Shown here piece after piece: positions 25,167 to 33,439 of a stretch of DNA of 56,295 bases. A model generated the notes under the pieces. It did no database searches. It was not told the DNA's origin and saw only the letters and a list, made by a program, of their open reading frames with translations. The position numbers and the translations under genes were made by a program. The stretch's first letter is position 1; each line of letters begins with the position of its first letter. Origin of the DNA: Nitrospinaceae bacterium (GTDB lineage Bacteria > Nitrospinota > Nitrospinia > Nitrospinales > JACRGP01); assembly GCA_029261555.1 (NCBI GenBank), contig JAJDBB010000102.1:1-56295 (forward strand), read 5' to 3'.

Positions 25167-25907
25167 TTAATTAATGCGAACCGCCATCAGGGTGACGTCG
25201 TCGTGATAGAAGTTGTCGCCGGAGTCTTCCAAAAGCCGTTCCAACACGGCGTCTTTCAATTCCCTTGGGTCGTCCGAACTTATACTTTCCAGCATATATA
25301 ACAGCCGCTTCAATCCGAGTTGTTTACCGTCTTTTCCGGGCGCTTCGATCACGCCGTCGGTGTATAGAAACAAAAGATCGCCCGATTCCGCAGGAATGCT
25401 TTCTTCGTCGAAGGTAGCGTTGTCGAAAATTCCCAGGGGGATGTTCTTCCTTGCGGAGGGTTTTTCAATGGCGATGGGACGCCAGACGCTTTCGCCCCGG
25501 CGTTTGATGAGCGCCGGCGGGTGCCCGGCATAACTGAAGTAGAGCCTGGAATTTGCCTTGTAGTAACCGACGACTTCCGCCGTGGTGATGGTCCGGTGTT
25601 TGTGGTCCCGGATTTGGTTGTTGAGGTCGGCCAGCACAACGTAACCGTCCAGGCAGTTTTTTTGCTCCGACATGGAGTCGTACAGCCAGCTACCCGCGTC
25701 GCTGACGGCCTTGCCGTGCCCCGCCACGTCGGCGATGGCAATACGGCTTAATTTGTCGCCGTCGCAAACGCTGAAATAATAGACGTCGCCGCCATCGCCG
25801 CCGTCCACCCCGCGCGAATACAGGCTGGCGGTCAGAGTCCCGGTGCAGACTTCCGAATTGGTTTCTTCGTTTCCGCCCCAAACTTCCGAGCATGCGATTC
25901 GATACAT
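25167..25907 (-). CDS. SpoIIE/RsbU-type PP2C serine phosphatase
   Basis: The 246-aa protein is a single PPM/SpoIIE phosphatase domain. Metal-binding aspartates are in YYFSVCDGDKLSRIAIADVAGHGKA, the FSYAGHPPALI strand follows, then GDLLFLYTDGVIEA, and the closing HDDVTLMAVRI. There is no sensor domain, so it probably takes its input through a partner. RsbU-type phosphatases usually dephosphorylate STAS-domain antagonists. It is downstream of fliG on the same strand (121 bp gap), suggesting a link with motility or partner-switch signalling. The STAS tail of the GT26 fusion at 8761 is a conceivable target, which is speculation. Confidence 0.88.
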   Translation of the reverse strand: MYRIACSEVWGGNEETNSEVCTGTLTASLYSRGVDGGDGGDVYYFSVCDGDKLSRIAIADVAGHGKAVSDAGSWLYDSMSEQKNCLDGYVVLADLNNQIRDHKHRTITTAEVVGYYKANSRLYFSYAGHPPALIKRRGESVWRPIAIEKPSARKNIPLGIFDNATFDEESIPAESGDLLFLYTDGVIEAPGKDGKQLGLKRLLYMLESISSDDPRELKDAVLERLLEDSGDNFYHDDVTLMAVRIN

Positions 25908-26028
25908 GGTTTCAAACCCTCCTCATACGTTCAGGGGTTTGGTCGCGGGAGGCGGAGTTTACTTACAGTTTTTTCAGAAAAACCGAGAAAATAGTTCGTC
26001 GGCGGAGGAGGGAAGGGATTAAAGGGGA

Positions 26029-27042
26029 TTAAACCAGTTGTTCGCCGGAGCCGCCAATGGTGATTTTGGCTTCTTCTTCCAGCCGCTTGCAGATGGAAAC
26101 GATTTTTTGTTGGGATTTCTCCACGTCGCTCACCCGCGTGGGCCCTAGGGAATCGAGGTCTTCCTTCAACATGGCGGAGGCGCGTTGCGACATGTTGGCG
26201 AAGATTTTTTCCTTCAGCTCGTCGCTCGCGGTTTTGAGGCCGATCAGCAGTTCTTCCTGGTTCACTTCCTTCAATACCAGTTGCATACCCTGATCGTCGA
26301 TTTTGAGCATGTCTTCGAACGTGAAGCGCAGGTTGCGGATTTCATTCGCCAGGTCGGGATCGGTTTCGTCCATCGCGGTGAGGATATTTGCTTCCGTGGT
26401 CCGGTCCAGTCCGCCCATGATTTTGGCGGCGGAGTCGATGCCTCCAAGTTTGCTTCCGGAAATGGCGCCCCGCGATCGAAACTCTTCCGAAAGCGCCTCA
26501 TCCAACTGACGAACGACGGTGGGCGACACTCTCTCCAGAGTCGCTAGGCGGTGGATGGTTTCCATCCGGGTATCCTCCGGCAATTCGCGGATCACCATGC
26601 CTGCGGTGCTATGTTCCAGGTGGGCCAAAATAATCGCCGCGGTCTGGGGATGTTCGTTCGCCAGAAAACCGGCAATGGCCCTGGGTTCCAACATACGCAA
26701 GGTGTCCAATCCGCCGCCCATATCCTCGCCGGGGGCGGAAATATTGGAAAGGATCTCGTTAGTGGTTTGCGGATCCAAAACTTTCAACAGGGCGTTTTTC
26801 AGAAAATCAACGCCAGAGATTCCCAACCCCCCCGCGCCGGATTCCACGGTGTCGAAAAATTCCTTGTTGACCACGTCCATGGCGGTCATATTGACGTCGC
26901 CCAGGGCGGACATGTAGTTGCCGACTACCTGGATTTCCCTTTGGTCCAATTCCGCGAGAATAGCGGCGGCAGATTCCTCGCCAATGGACATGAGAAAAAT
27001 AGCGGCTTTTTCCGGACCCGAAAACTTTTTGGTGGTGGCCAT
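26029..27042 (-). CDS. fliG: flagellar motor switch protein FliG
   Basis: The 337-aa protein matches FliG over its whole length. It has the N-terminal domain with PEKAAIFLMSIGEESAAAIL, the middle domain EHPQ motif (ANEHPQTAAIIL), and the C-terminal torque domain with FEDMLKIDDQGMQLVLKEV, LLIGLKTASDELKEKIFANMSQRA and LGPTRVSDVE. FliG forms the rotor ring that contacts MotA and anchors to FliF. The charged torque-helix residues (the E, D, D, K and R pattern) are kept. It stands apart from other flagellar structural genes, with only a phosphatase gene downstream. Confidence 0.95.
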   Translation of the reverse strand: MATTKKFSGPEKAAIFLMSIGEESAAAILAELDQREIQVVGNYMSALGDVNMTAMDVVNKEFFDTVESGAGGLGISGVDFLKNALLKVLDPQTTNEILSNISAPGEDMGGGLDTLRMLEPRAIAGFLANEHPQTAAIILAHLEHSTAGMVIRELPEDTRMETIHRLATLERVSPTVVRQLDEALSEEFRSRGAISGSKLGGIDSAAKIMGGLDRTTEANILTAMDETDPDLANEIRNLRFTFEDMLKIDDQGMQLVLKEVNQEELLIGLKTASDELKEKIFANMSQRASAMLKEDLDSLGPTRVSDVEKSQQKIVSICKRLEEEAKITIGGSGEQLV

Positions 27043-27361
27043 AATGGCGCTCTAACGAATAGGGGTTTTCATTAAAACCAAAACTCTCCCCGGATAATTA
27101 TTTTATCAAAGACGGGGATGTAGGCAACTTTTATGTTTTTACAAACGGAAAAATCTTTACTGGCGGTCATACGGCCCGCCTCGTTCCGCCGTTTCCCACC
27201 CAAAACCCGAAAAACGACAAGATGTTGATTAATTTGGTTTTGAGCAAGAGTGATAATTTATTATCGGACGATCAGAGCAAAACCTGACGTTTTTGAGCGG
27301 ATTTTAAAAATTTATTTGGAAAAACTTGGCGTTTCCCCAGGTTTGGCGAGGATAAACCCGC
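27043..27361. other. intergenic region, no gene seen
   Basis: These 319 bp lie between the start of fliG and the 3' end of the pentapeptide gene. The sequence is AT-rich with T-runs near 27130 and 27290. I find no open frame with family resemblance, no strong hairpin and no convincing promoter hexamers, though the fliG promoter must lie here. Confidence 0.5.
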
Positions 27362-28099
27362 TTACTCTTCGATCTGTTTGCAGGTGAAGTCGTCGTCCGA
27401 GGTCCAGTTGACGGAGAGGTAATTGGGGAATTGGGTTTCCCGGTCGACGAGGGCAGATTGGATTTGCGAACAGGTCAGGCTCAGGGTTCCCCTCAGGTCG
27501 GTCCCATTCAGGTTGGCGGATTCCAGGTTGGCATTTTTGAAATCAGTTTCGAGAAACTTTGCGCCCCTCATGTCGGCGGCGCTCAAATTGGCGCCCGTTA
27601 AATTGGCTTTTCTGAAATCGACGCCGGTTAAAACCGCTTCGCTGAAATCGGCTTCGATGAGTTGTGCATCCATCAGGCCGGCATTTGGAAAGCGGGCTTC
27701 GCAGGCGACGGCTTCACCAAAATCGACCCCGTTCAAATTAGCTTCCTGAAACGTGGAGCGAGTCAGATCGGCGTTGAACAAATTGGCGCCGCCAAAATTG
27801 GCTTTGTCCGCTTTACAGTCGCTGACGTCCGCTCCGCTGAGGTCGGTTCCGATAAATTCCGTTTCCAACAAGGTCGCCTCGCACAGATCGGTATCGCATA
27901 AATCCGCTCCGCAAAGATCGACTCTGGACAAGTCGATTCCCTGCAGGGAGGGCAGATTGGCGGCGAGCTCGTTCAGGGCGTAAATGATCTCGGATTTCCG
28001 TTGAATCGAAGCGTCCTCCGCGTTGGAGAGCAAACCCACCAGTTCCTCTATCAAGTCTTTTTTTTGCCGATCTTTTTCTTCTTTGGAAAGAGGTTCCAT
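27362..28099 (-). CDS. pentapeptide-repeat protein
   Basis: After a helical N-terminal region (about 1-55, KEEKDRQKKDLIEELVGLL) the 245-aa protein carries over 25 tandem A(D/N)LxX pentapeptides, such as LCGADLCDTDLCEA, LTGVDFRKANLTGANLSAADMRG and LESANLNGTDLRG. These build a right-handed quadrilateral beta-helix. The tail LTCSQIQSALVDRETQFPNYL is the usual cap sequence of cyanobacterial-type pentapeptide proteins. There is no signal peptide, so it is probably cytoplasmic. I prefer the ATG at 28099 because of GAGGGATT just upstream; ATGs at 28153 and 28138 are in frame. Function unknown. Confidence 0.85.
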   Translation of the reverse strand: MEPLSKEEKDRQKKDLIEELVGLLSNAEDASIQRKSEIIYALNELAANLPSLQGIDLSRVDLCGADLCDTDLCEATLLETEFIGTDLSGADVSDCKADKANFGGANLFNADLTRSTFQEANLNGVDFGEAVACEARFPNAGLMDAQLIEADFSEAVLTGVDFRKANLTGANLSAADMRGAKFLETDFKNANLESANLNGTDLRGTLSLTCSQIQSALVDRETQFPNYLSVNWTSDDDFTCKQIEE

Positions 28100-28185
28100 A
28101 ATCCCTCGCAAGATGATGCAATTGTCAATAGCGTCCATATTAATGTGGAGCAAGCGATTGTCAATTTTTTTGATATAATATAGAC

Positions 28186-28554
28186 ATGAAATTCTTACTG
28201 TCCTGCTGGGTTCTGATTCTGTTGACTGCCTGGGGAGGCTTTTCGCCCGTCGGCGCGGATACGCCTGCCTGCGAGTGGAACCACAGTTGCCCCACGTTGG
28301 ACGACGCCTACGTCTGCGGGGATACGGGGCAATGCTCCCGTTGCCCGGACAACGAGTATTGTCTGGGCGGCCAGCCCAAAGGGTCGGATTTGCTAAACGG
28401 CCAAACGGATAAAGAAAAGGCGCGCGTTTGTCAAAAGTTTCAGGAAAAAGCCGGAGTCATGCTTCCGGACCGTTTGATCATGTTTTGCAAAACGGAGATG
28501 ACCGGAGAGGAGTGTGGAAAATGTTTAAAAATTGAAAAGGAACCGGAAGAATAA
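28186..28554 (+). CDS. small secreted cysteine-rich protein
   Basis: The 122-aa protein has a signal peptide (1-24, cut near VGA-DTPA) and ten cysteines in the mature part. They form a compact N-terminal cluster (CEWNHSCP, CGDTGQCSRCPDNEYC) and a C-terminal set (VCQKF, MFCKTEM, EECGKC). Five disulfides are possible, indicating an extracytoplasmic location. I do not recognise a family. It is divergent from the pentapeptide gene, sharing an 86-bp intergenic region, and 51 bp ahead of the Lys-rich protein on the same strand. Confidence 0.7.
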   Translation: MKFLLSCWVLILLTAWGGFSPVGADTPACEWNHSCPTLDDAYVCGDTGQCSRCPDNEYCLGGQPKGSDLLNGQTDKEKARVCQKFQEKAGVMLPDRLIMFCKTEMTGEECGKCLKIEKEPEE

Positions 28555-28605
28555 TTTTTTTCCATCCGTCCCAAACCGCCCATAGCTCTAATCCAGGAGA
28601 CGACC

Positions 28606-29157
28606 ATGGCCACCCGCAAAGCGACGCCGAAAACCAAATCAAAAACCGGCAAAAAAGCTTCCGCAAAATCTACGACCAAAACAAAGACCTCAAAGAGTTC
28701 TCCAAAAGCCGCCGCCAAAAAGAAATCAAAACCCGCCAAAGGCAATAAAGAGGATTCGGCAATTACCGCGGAGGAAACCGCTAAAATTGTCGACCTGGCC
28801 TGCCGTATGGTGGGAGCGCAGATTCAATCGGCCTCTACCGAAGCGGGCGAGGCCTGCCAGGACCGTTTGCTGGAGTATTTTTCCCTGGGTTACATGTTCG
28901 GAATGTTCTGCTCGATTCTGGCGTCTTATGGCAAATCCAGCGAGGAAGAGCGGGTTACAATTTTATCGGAAATTTACAAAAACCTGTTCGGGGAAGACGG
29001 GACGGATTTACTTGAAGAGTCGATCGAACTGCAGGACAGCGAATTCTTCCACAAGGGTGGGGAATTGGGTTGGAGCGAATTGCAGGAGGCGAGCCGTACG
29101 CGGGAAGCGCCAGACAGTTTGAAAAAGTTTTTGATGGCTGATGGAAAGACGTTATAG
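28606..29157 (+). CDS. protein with histone H1-like Lys/Ala-rich tail and helical domain
   Basis: Residues 1-47 are very rich in Lys, Ala, Ser and Thr (MATRKATPKTKSKTGKKAS and onward), like the tails of histone H1-like or AlgP-type DNA-binding proteins. Residues 50-183 form an acidic, mostly helical domain with IVDLACRMVGAQI, LLEYFSLGYMFGMFCSIL and FFHKGGELGWSELQEA. I do not recognise that domain. The tail may bind nucleic acid or a polyanion. A GGAGACGACC ribosome site precedes the ATG. It converges with the CheB gene, 14 bp apart. Confidence 0.65.
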   Translation: MATRKATPKTKSKTGKKASAKSTTKTKTSKSSPKAAAKKKSKPAKGNKEDSAITAEETAKIVDLACRMVGAQIQSASTEAGEACQDRLLEYFSLGYMFGMFCSILASYGKSSEEERVTILSEIYKNLFGEDGTDLLEESIELQDSEFFHKGGELGWSELQEASRTREAPDSLKKFLMADGKTL

Positions 29158-29171
29158 CCGTCCTTGAAATA

Positions 29172-30185
29172 TCAGCGGGAAGCCGCCTGAAGCTTTTTAT
29201 TTAAAATTTTCACATGGAATTCGATGGCGGATTTTAATTGATCGGGTTGAAAGACGCTGTGGGCCAGACGGGCGTCGACAACGGCTTTCGGCATGGAGGG
29301 CGCCGGAGCGCTGGCAGGGTCCTGCGCGATAACCAAACCTCCCGTTTTCGCAATATGAGCCGCTCCCTGGGAGCCATCTTTCCCCAGTCCCGTTAAAACC
29401 ACTCCGAGGCAATATTCTCCAAAGGCCGCGGCAGCGGACCGGAACAAGGGGTCGGCGGAGGGTTTTACAAAATTCTCAGGCAACGTGTCCTCCAAAAGCA
29501 TTTTCCTGGATTTGGGGTGGACGACGAGGTGCCTGTCGCCCGGAGCCAGATAAATCCTGCCGAGTTCCGAGCGCGCGTTGTGGCGCCCCATTTCAATTCC
29601 TAATTGTAATTCCTCCGCCAGGCTTTTTTGAAACGATTGGAGCATCCAGTCCGGTCCGTGTAGCACCAGGTACACGACGGCGTTTTCCAGCGGCGGAAAT
29701 CTTTTAAATATTGTGCGCAGAATGCTCGGGCCTCCCGTGCTGGCAACCATGACCACCCCGACGAAGGGCGGCGGCGAATTCGTGAATGACTTTTCTATTT
29801 TGCGGATATCCGGTGGGCGCTGACGATTTTTTTTGACGACTACTTTCAGGACTTCCAGGATTTCCCTGGGAGCGTAAGGTTTGGAAATGAAAGCGTCCGC
29901 TCCAGATTCCAAAGCCTTGATGCGGGATTGTTCGGACGTCAGCGTGGTGAGCATGACAATGGCCGGGCAGGCCGGCAAGTTCTGACGCGCCTTTTGGATC
30001 AACTCGACGCCGTCCATTCGAGGCATCATCCAATCCGCGATTAGAATATCGAACGGTTTTTCCTGGAGCGCTTTCCAGGCGGCTTTCCCGTCCCTGGTTA
30101 CGGAGACGGTATGCCCCGCCCTTTTCAAAAACAAGGAAAGTAGGTCGGCGCCGGGTTCGTAATCTTCCGCGATTAATATGTCCAT
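29172..30185 (-). CDS. cheB: CheB-type chemotaxis methylesterase (receiver plus esterase)
   Basis: Residues 1-118 are a response-regulator receiver with acceptor Asp51 (LIADWMMPRMDG) and Lys102 (FISKPY). Residues 140-330 are the CheB esterase domain with Ser149 in MVASTGGPS, His176 (VLHGPDWM, where QHM is usual) and Asp270 (TGLGKDG). CheB removes methyl groups from glutamates of chemoreceptors. No other chemotaxis gene adjoins it, so it may serve a remote cluster or a non-canonical receptor. An orphan receiver-CheB could also be a signalling branch outside motility. All three catalytic residues are present. Confidence 0.88.
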   Translation of the reverse strand: MDILIAEDYEPGADLLSLFLKRAGHTVSVTRDGKAAWKALQEKPFDILIADWMMPRMDGVELIQKARQNLPACPAIVMLTTLTSEQSRIKALESGADAFISKPYAPREILEVLKVVVKKNRQRPPDIRKIEKSFTNSPPPFVGVVMVASTGGPSILRTIFKRFPPLENAVVYLVLHGPDWMLQSFQKSLAEELQLGIEMGRHNARSELGRIYLAPGDRHLVVHPKSRKMLLEDTLPENFVKPSADPLFRSAAAAFGEYCLGVVLTGLGKDGSQGAAHIAKTGGLVIAQDPASAPAPSMPKAVVDARLAHSVFQPDQLKSAIEFHVKILNKKLQAASR

Positions 30186-30254
30186 TTCAGAGGCGACTCT
30201 GGTTCAAGTTTGAATCGCATTTAAGCGTGTTGCAGCCAGCTAAAGGAGGCCGCC

Positions 30255-30671
30255 TCACCTACCTCCTCCGGGAAGAGCGGCTTTTGGGATGGGAATAGTT
30301 TGCGGCTTGGTTCCTAACCGCACGGGCATGGTTCTGCCGTTCGGATGGGTGATCGTTCCCTGAATCATAACGTTGTTGTTAAATGACCCCTTCATAGTCG
30401 AGCCGCTTTTGAAAATTTTAGTTCCCTGGACGAGAAATCCGCCTTGGAAGACGCCTTCAAACACATCCCCGTTTGGGTAAACCGCTTTTCCGGTCACCAG
30501 CTTGCCGTTCCAAAACTGACCTTCCATGCTTGATTTTCCGTCTTTGGACTCCAGTTTGCCTTTTCCATCCAGACAATCGCCCTCAACGCAATTGTATTGA
30601 CTGTCTCCTTCCCCGACTCCGGCGATGGAGAGACCAAGTACGATAATGGACGCGAGTAAAGTAGATTGCAT
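30255..30671 (-). CDS. secreted MORN-repeat-like protein
   Basis: The 138-aa product has a signal peptide (1-18, SIAGVGEGDSQ). Short beta-hairpin repeats of MORN type follow: GKGKLESKDGKSSMEGQFWNG, GKAVYPNGDVFEGVFQGG and GTKIFKSGSTMKGSFNN, with a final HPNGRTM. One cysteine pair (CVEGDC) lies at 28-33. MORN proteins bind membranes or act as scaffolds; no specific role is known here. It starts head-to-head with coaX, 177 bp apart. Confidence 0.75.
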   Translation of the reverse strand: MQSTLLASIIVLGLSIAGVGEGDSQYNCVEGDCLDGKGKLESKDGKSSMEGQFWNGKLVTGKAVYPNGDVFEGVFQGGFLVQGTKIFKSGSTMKGSFNNNVMIQGTITHPNGRTMPVRLGTKPQTIPIPKAALPGGGR

Positions 30672-30848
30672 ATAATCTCCAGAAAAAAAATTTAGAAAAA
30701 CATAACGTCGCGGGATTTTTAGAACTCGGCCAAAAGCCGCTTTCGGCGAGAGGTTGCGATCCGGCGGCGCCTTTGTTATTTTATCAAACGATCCAGCGCG
30801 TTCATATTTTTAAATCTTCCCACATCTCCGTTGTAACCAAAGGCAACC

Positions 30849-31637
30849 ATGCTTCTCGCTATCGACGTCGGAAACTCCAATCATGTCATCGGCTTGTTCA
30901 AAGAGAAGAAGCTGTTGACCCATTGGCGCATCCGCACGGAGAGGAATCGCACCGCCGACGAATACTGGGTGCTGATCAAGGAGTTTATACTCATAAACGA
31001 AGCGGACGTCGAGACCATCGACGATATCGTGATTTCCTGCGTGGTCCCGTCCCTGATTCCCGTTCTGGAAGAAATGTCGCACAAGTTCTTTTCCTGCGAA
31101 CCGTTGATCGTGGGACCGGGGATCAAAACCGGAATCCCGATTTTGTACCGTAATCCCGCCGAGGTCGGCGCCGACCGGATCGTCAACGCCGTAGCCGGAT
31201 TCGAAAAATACGGCGGGCCATTGATCATTGTGGATTTTGGGACGGCCACGACTTTTGACGCGATTTCAAAAAAGGGAGAGTACCTGGGAGGCGCCATTTG
31301 CCCCGGCATACAAATCTCCATGGAAGCCCTGTTTAAAAATACCGCAAAACTTCCCAGGGTCGACCTCGCGGCGCCGGAGAATGTGATCGGCAAATCCACC
31401 GTGGAAAGCATCCAGTCCGGGGCATTTTATGGGTTCAAAGGAATGATCGATTATCTGATCTCCATGATGGCGAAGGAGTTGGGACCCGAAACCAAAGTGA
31501 TCGGCACCGGCGGGGTGGCTCCCAACCTGATCGACCAGATAGACGTCATAGAAACGTTTGATCCTTTCCTGACGCTGGAGGGACTGAAAATAATTTTTTA
31601 CAAAAATCGCGCAAACCGAAAGGGCGAACCGGGGTAG
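30849..31637 (+). CDS. coaX: type III pantothenate kinase
   Basis: The 262-aa enzyme phosphorylates pantothenate, the first step of coenzyme A synthesis. It has the ASKHA-fold motifs LLAIDVGNSN (2-11), YRNPAEVGADRIVNA (substrate and nucleotide site), VDFGTATTFD and GGAICPGI, and a late GTGGVAPNL. Type III enzymes lack the P-loop of type I and are common in bacteria. Its stop codon (TAG 31635-31637) lies inside the hairpin loop of a dispersed repeat copy, so the last few codons (GEPG) derive from the repeat. It is the only gene of its operon. Confidence 0.94.
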   Translation: MLLAIDVGNSNHVIGLFKEKKLLTHWRIRTERNRTADEYWVLIKEFILINEADVETIDDIVISCVVPSLIPVLEEMSHKFFSCEPLIVGPGIKTGIPILYRNPAEVGADRIVNAVAGFEKYGGPLIIVDFGTATTFDAISKKGEYLGGAICPGIQISMEALFKNTAKLPRVDLAAPENVIGKSTVESIQSGAFYGFKGMIDYLISMMAKELGPETKVIGTGGVAPNLIDQIDVIETFDPFLTLEGLKIIFYKNRANRKGEPG

Positions 31638-31730
31638 CCCCCGGAGGCAGATAGTGTAACCTTTAAGGGAAACGGCTCAAGTATCGGTGTGCTTGCATCC
31701 CAAACCCTGCCTCCACGGCGAGTGGCTGCG
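31629..31730 (+). repeat. dispersed repeat, copy 5 (full-length form)
   Basis: The core CCGGGGTAGCCCCCGG (31629-31644; 6-bp stem) is followed by AGGCAGATAGTGTAAC and ends with the 3' module CCACGGCGAGTGG at 31713-31725 (a 4-bp stem hairpin), shared with copy 4. The TAG in the loop is the coaX stop codon. Confidence 0.75.
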
Positions 31731-31747
31731 CGGTGGGAAAAAGAAAT

Positions 31748-31824
31748 CGCCGGCTTTCCCAATCAAGAATGAGGAGGTTGCCCGGAGACCCGGGCATCTT
31801 GTAAAACGTTTGGGAAAGCCGGCG
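31748..31824. repeat. 15-bp perfect inverted repeat enclosing a second hairpin
   Basis: CGCCGGCTTTCCCAA (31748-31762) pairs perfectly with 31810-31824. Within the 47-nt interval GCCCGG (31780-31785) pairs with CCGGGC (31790-31795) across an AGAC loop. This could be a folded RNA, a cruciform, a terminator for coaX or a small mobile palindrome. No coding capacity is evident. Confidence 0.6.
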
Positions 31825-31863
31825 GCGGGGACTCTGTGAGCGCGCAAAAAAGCGGAATCGAGA

Positions 31864-32106
31864 TCAGGACTCTTTCTTCGCCTTTTTTATGAACAACCGA
31901 ACCATCAGGCTGTCTTCATCCTCGCGGGAGGTTTTATATCCCTGAGTTTTCGCCCAATTCTTGAAAGCTTCGGTAAAGTTTTTCCTCGGATCAAAAATTA
32001 CCTCCAGCATCCCATTAATTTTTATGCCCTTAAAGGCCTTTTCGGCGGCGTCCAGGGCGTCGAAAAAAGATTGCCCGCGAGCGTCCAATGTTTTAAATAA
32101 AGTCAT
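31864..32106 (-). CDS. TusA-like small protein lacking the catalytic cysteine
   Basis: The 80-aa protein has the size and pattern of a TusA/SirA fold: LDARGQSFFDALDAAEKAF, then MLEVIFDP, FKNWAKTQGYKT and a final strand LMVRLFIKK. TusA proteins carry sulfur on the Cys of a CPxP motif; here that position is Phe-Phe (LDARGQSFF) and the protein has no cysteine at all. So sulfur transfer is unlikely and a binding or structural role is more plausible. The family link is by pattern and is tentative. It sits between two full-length repeat copies (5 and 4). Confidence 0.6.
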   Translation of the reverse strand: MTLFKTLDARGQSFFDALDAAEKAFKGIKINGMLEVIFDPRKNFTEAFKNWAKTQGYKTSREDEDSLMVRLFIKKAKKES

Positions 32107-32207
32107 CCTTACCTCCTGATGTTAATCATTATCTAGGACGTATTTTAGACGCCAAACATTAAACGACTGTTAAATCCGCATTAATTATTTTTAATTTTCT
32201 TCAACCA

Positions 32208-32323
32208 CCAGGCAAGCGCCTGGAGGCATTAGGCGATCTCTTACGGTAAATGCCACAAGCTACGTTGGGTTTACAAATCAAAAACATTGCCCCCACGGCG
32301 AGTGGCCGCTGAGGCAATGTTTT
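32208..32323 (+). repeat. dispersed repeat, copy 4, with terminal 11-bp hairpin
   Basis: The core CCAGGCAAGCGCCTGG (32208-32223) is followed by AGGCATTAGGCG. The 3' module CCACGGCGAGTGG (32293-32305) is enclosed by an 11-bp perfect inverted repeat, AAAACATTGCC (32281-32291) and GGCAATGTTTT (32313-32323). It lies between divergent genes, so the hairpin could act as a terminator for neither start; it is more likely part of the element. Confidence 0.75.
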
Positions 32324-32386
32324 ATATGCAAACTCACCGCTATATGATAACTTTCCTGTAAAGTTGAACAAAAAAAGGGGGTAATT

Positions 32387-33319
32387 ATGGCCATCACCCG
32401 CGATGGAAATACCGAGTACAAAGACGACGCCCCCAATCTGGAGGAAAAAGAAAAACTGTTGGCGGCAACCGTCGAGAAGGCTTTAAAGGACGACCCTACC
32501 GCCTTGTCGCTGGCCGGAGGATATATGGGAACGGACGAGGTTTCCATTTTGGCTCGCCTGGACCTGATGACCAGCGTTCGCTCTCTCGACCTGGGCGACA
32601 ATCAGGTTGGTGATCCAGCTTTGAAAGTTTTATTAGCCTCTCCCATGCTGGAAAACCTGGAAGCTCTGTTTCTGGGCGTAAATTTTATCACCGACGAGGG
32701 GGCGCTGGAGTTCGCGCAATCCGACTCTGTCGCCGTCAAAAATCTAAAAAAGCTTTCCCTGGACGACAACCGGTTGACCGACGCCTCGGGCGTCGAACTG
32801 GTGGCCTCTCCAAATATAAGCAAAATGGAAGTTTTAAAATTGGGTTGGAATCAGTTGGGGAACGGGACAGCCGAGGCGCTTGGCAAAACGGGCGCGTTGA
32901 ATCGCTTGCGAGTTCTAGATCTGGAAAGAAATTATATCGACGACGCAGGCGTCGCGGAAATTTTGAAATGGAACGCTCTCGGCAATCTCGAAGAGTTGGT
33001 ATTGTCCTATAACAAAATCAGCGATCAGGGCGCCCAGGCGCTGGCCGATTGTGAACGTCTCTCGGCTTTAAAAATCCTTAATCTCACCAACAACAACATC
33101 GGCGACGACGGAGCGATCGCGCTGGCGGAATCGCCGCATCTGGCTGGACTGGAATCCTTGTTTCTGGGGCGCAATTATTTTACCGAAAAAGGCGCTCAGG
33201 CGCTGAAGGAATCTAAACCCCTTTCCGGAGTGAAAACCCTGGCGCTTTACGAGGGCGCCGAAAATACTCCCGGAAGGGTCAATTATTCCCGGCCCGAACT
33301 GCTCCGCCCCGATGAATAA
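32387..33319 (+). CDS. ribonuclease-inhibitor-type leucine-rich repeat protein 1
   Basis: The 310-aa protein holds about nine RNI-type repeats with alternating LxxLxLxxNxIxDxGAxAL units, for example LRVLDLERNYIDDAGVAEIL, LEELVLSYNKISDQGAQAL and LKILNLTNNNIGDDGAIAL. These form a horseshoe for protein binding. No signal peptide or catalytic domain is visible, so it is cytoplasmic by sequence. A strong ribosome site AAAAGGGGGTAATT precedes the ATG. It is one of three such paralogues in this part of the window; the binding partner is unknown. RNI-type LRRs are uncommon in free-living bacteria. Confidence 0.85.
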   Translation: MAITRDGNTEYKDDAPNLEEKEKLLAATVEKALKDDPTALSLAGGYMGTDEVSILARLDLMTSVRSLDLGDNQVGDPALKVLLASPMLENLEALFLGVNFITDEGALEFAQSDSVAVKNLKKLSLDDNRLTDASGVELVASPNISKMEVLKLGWNQLGNGTAEALGKTGALNRLRVLDLERNYIDDAGVAEILKWNALGNLEELVLSYNKISDQGAQALADCERLSALKILNLTNNNIGDDGAIALAESPHLAGLESLFLGRNYFTEKGAQALKESKPLSGVKTLALYEGAENTPGRVNYSRPELLRPDE

Positions 33320-33439
33320 TTTATGGAGGCCATTGATAATGGGCTATGTTTGCTTTTGGCGCCTCGCCGGCCCTTATTTCATTAGAGCCGCTCACGGCCA
33401 TGATCAATTATTAGAGGCTTCCTTTCCGAACAACCGCTC

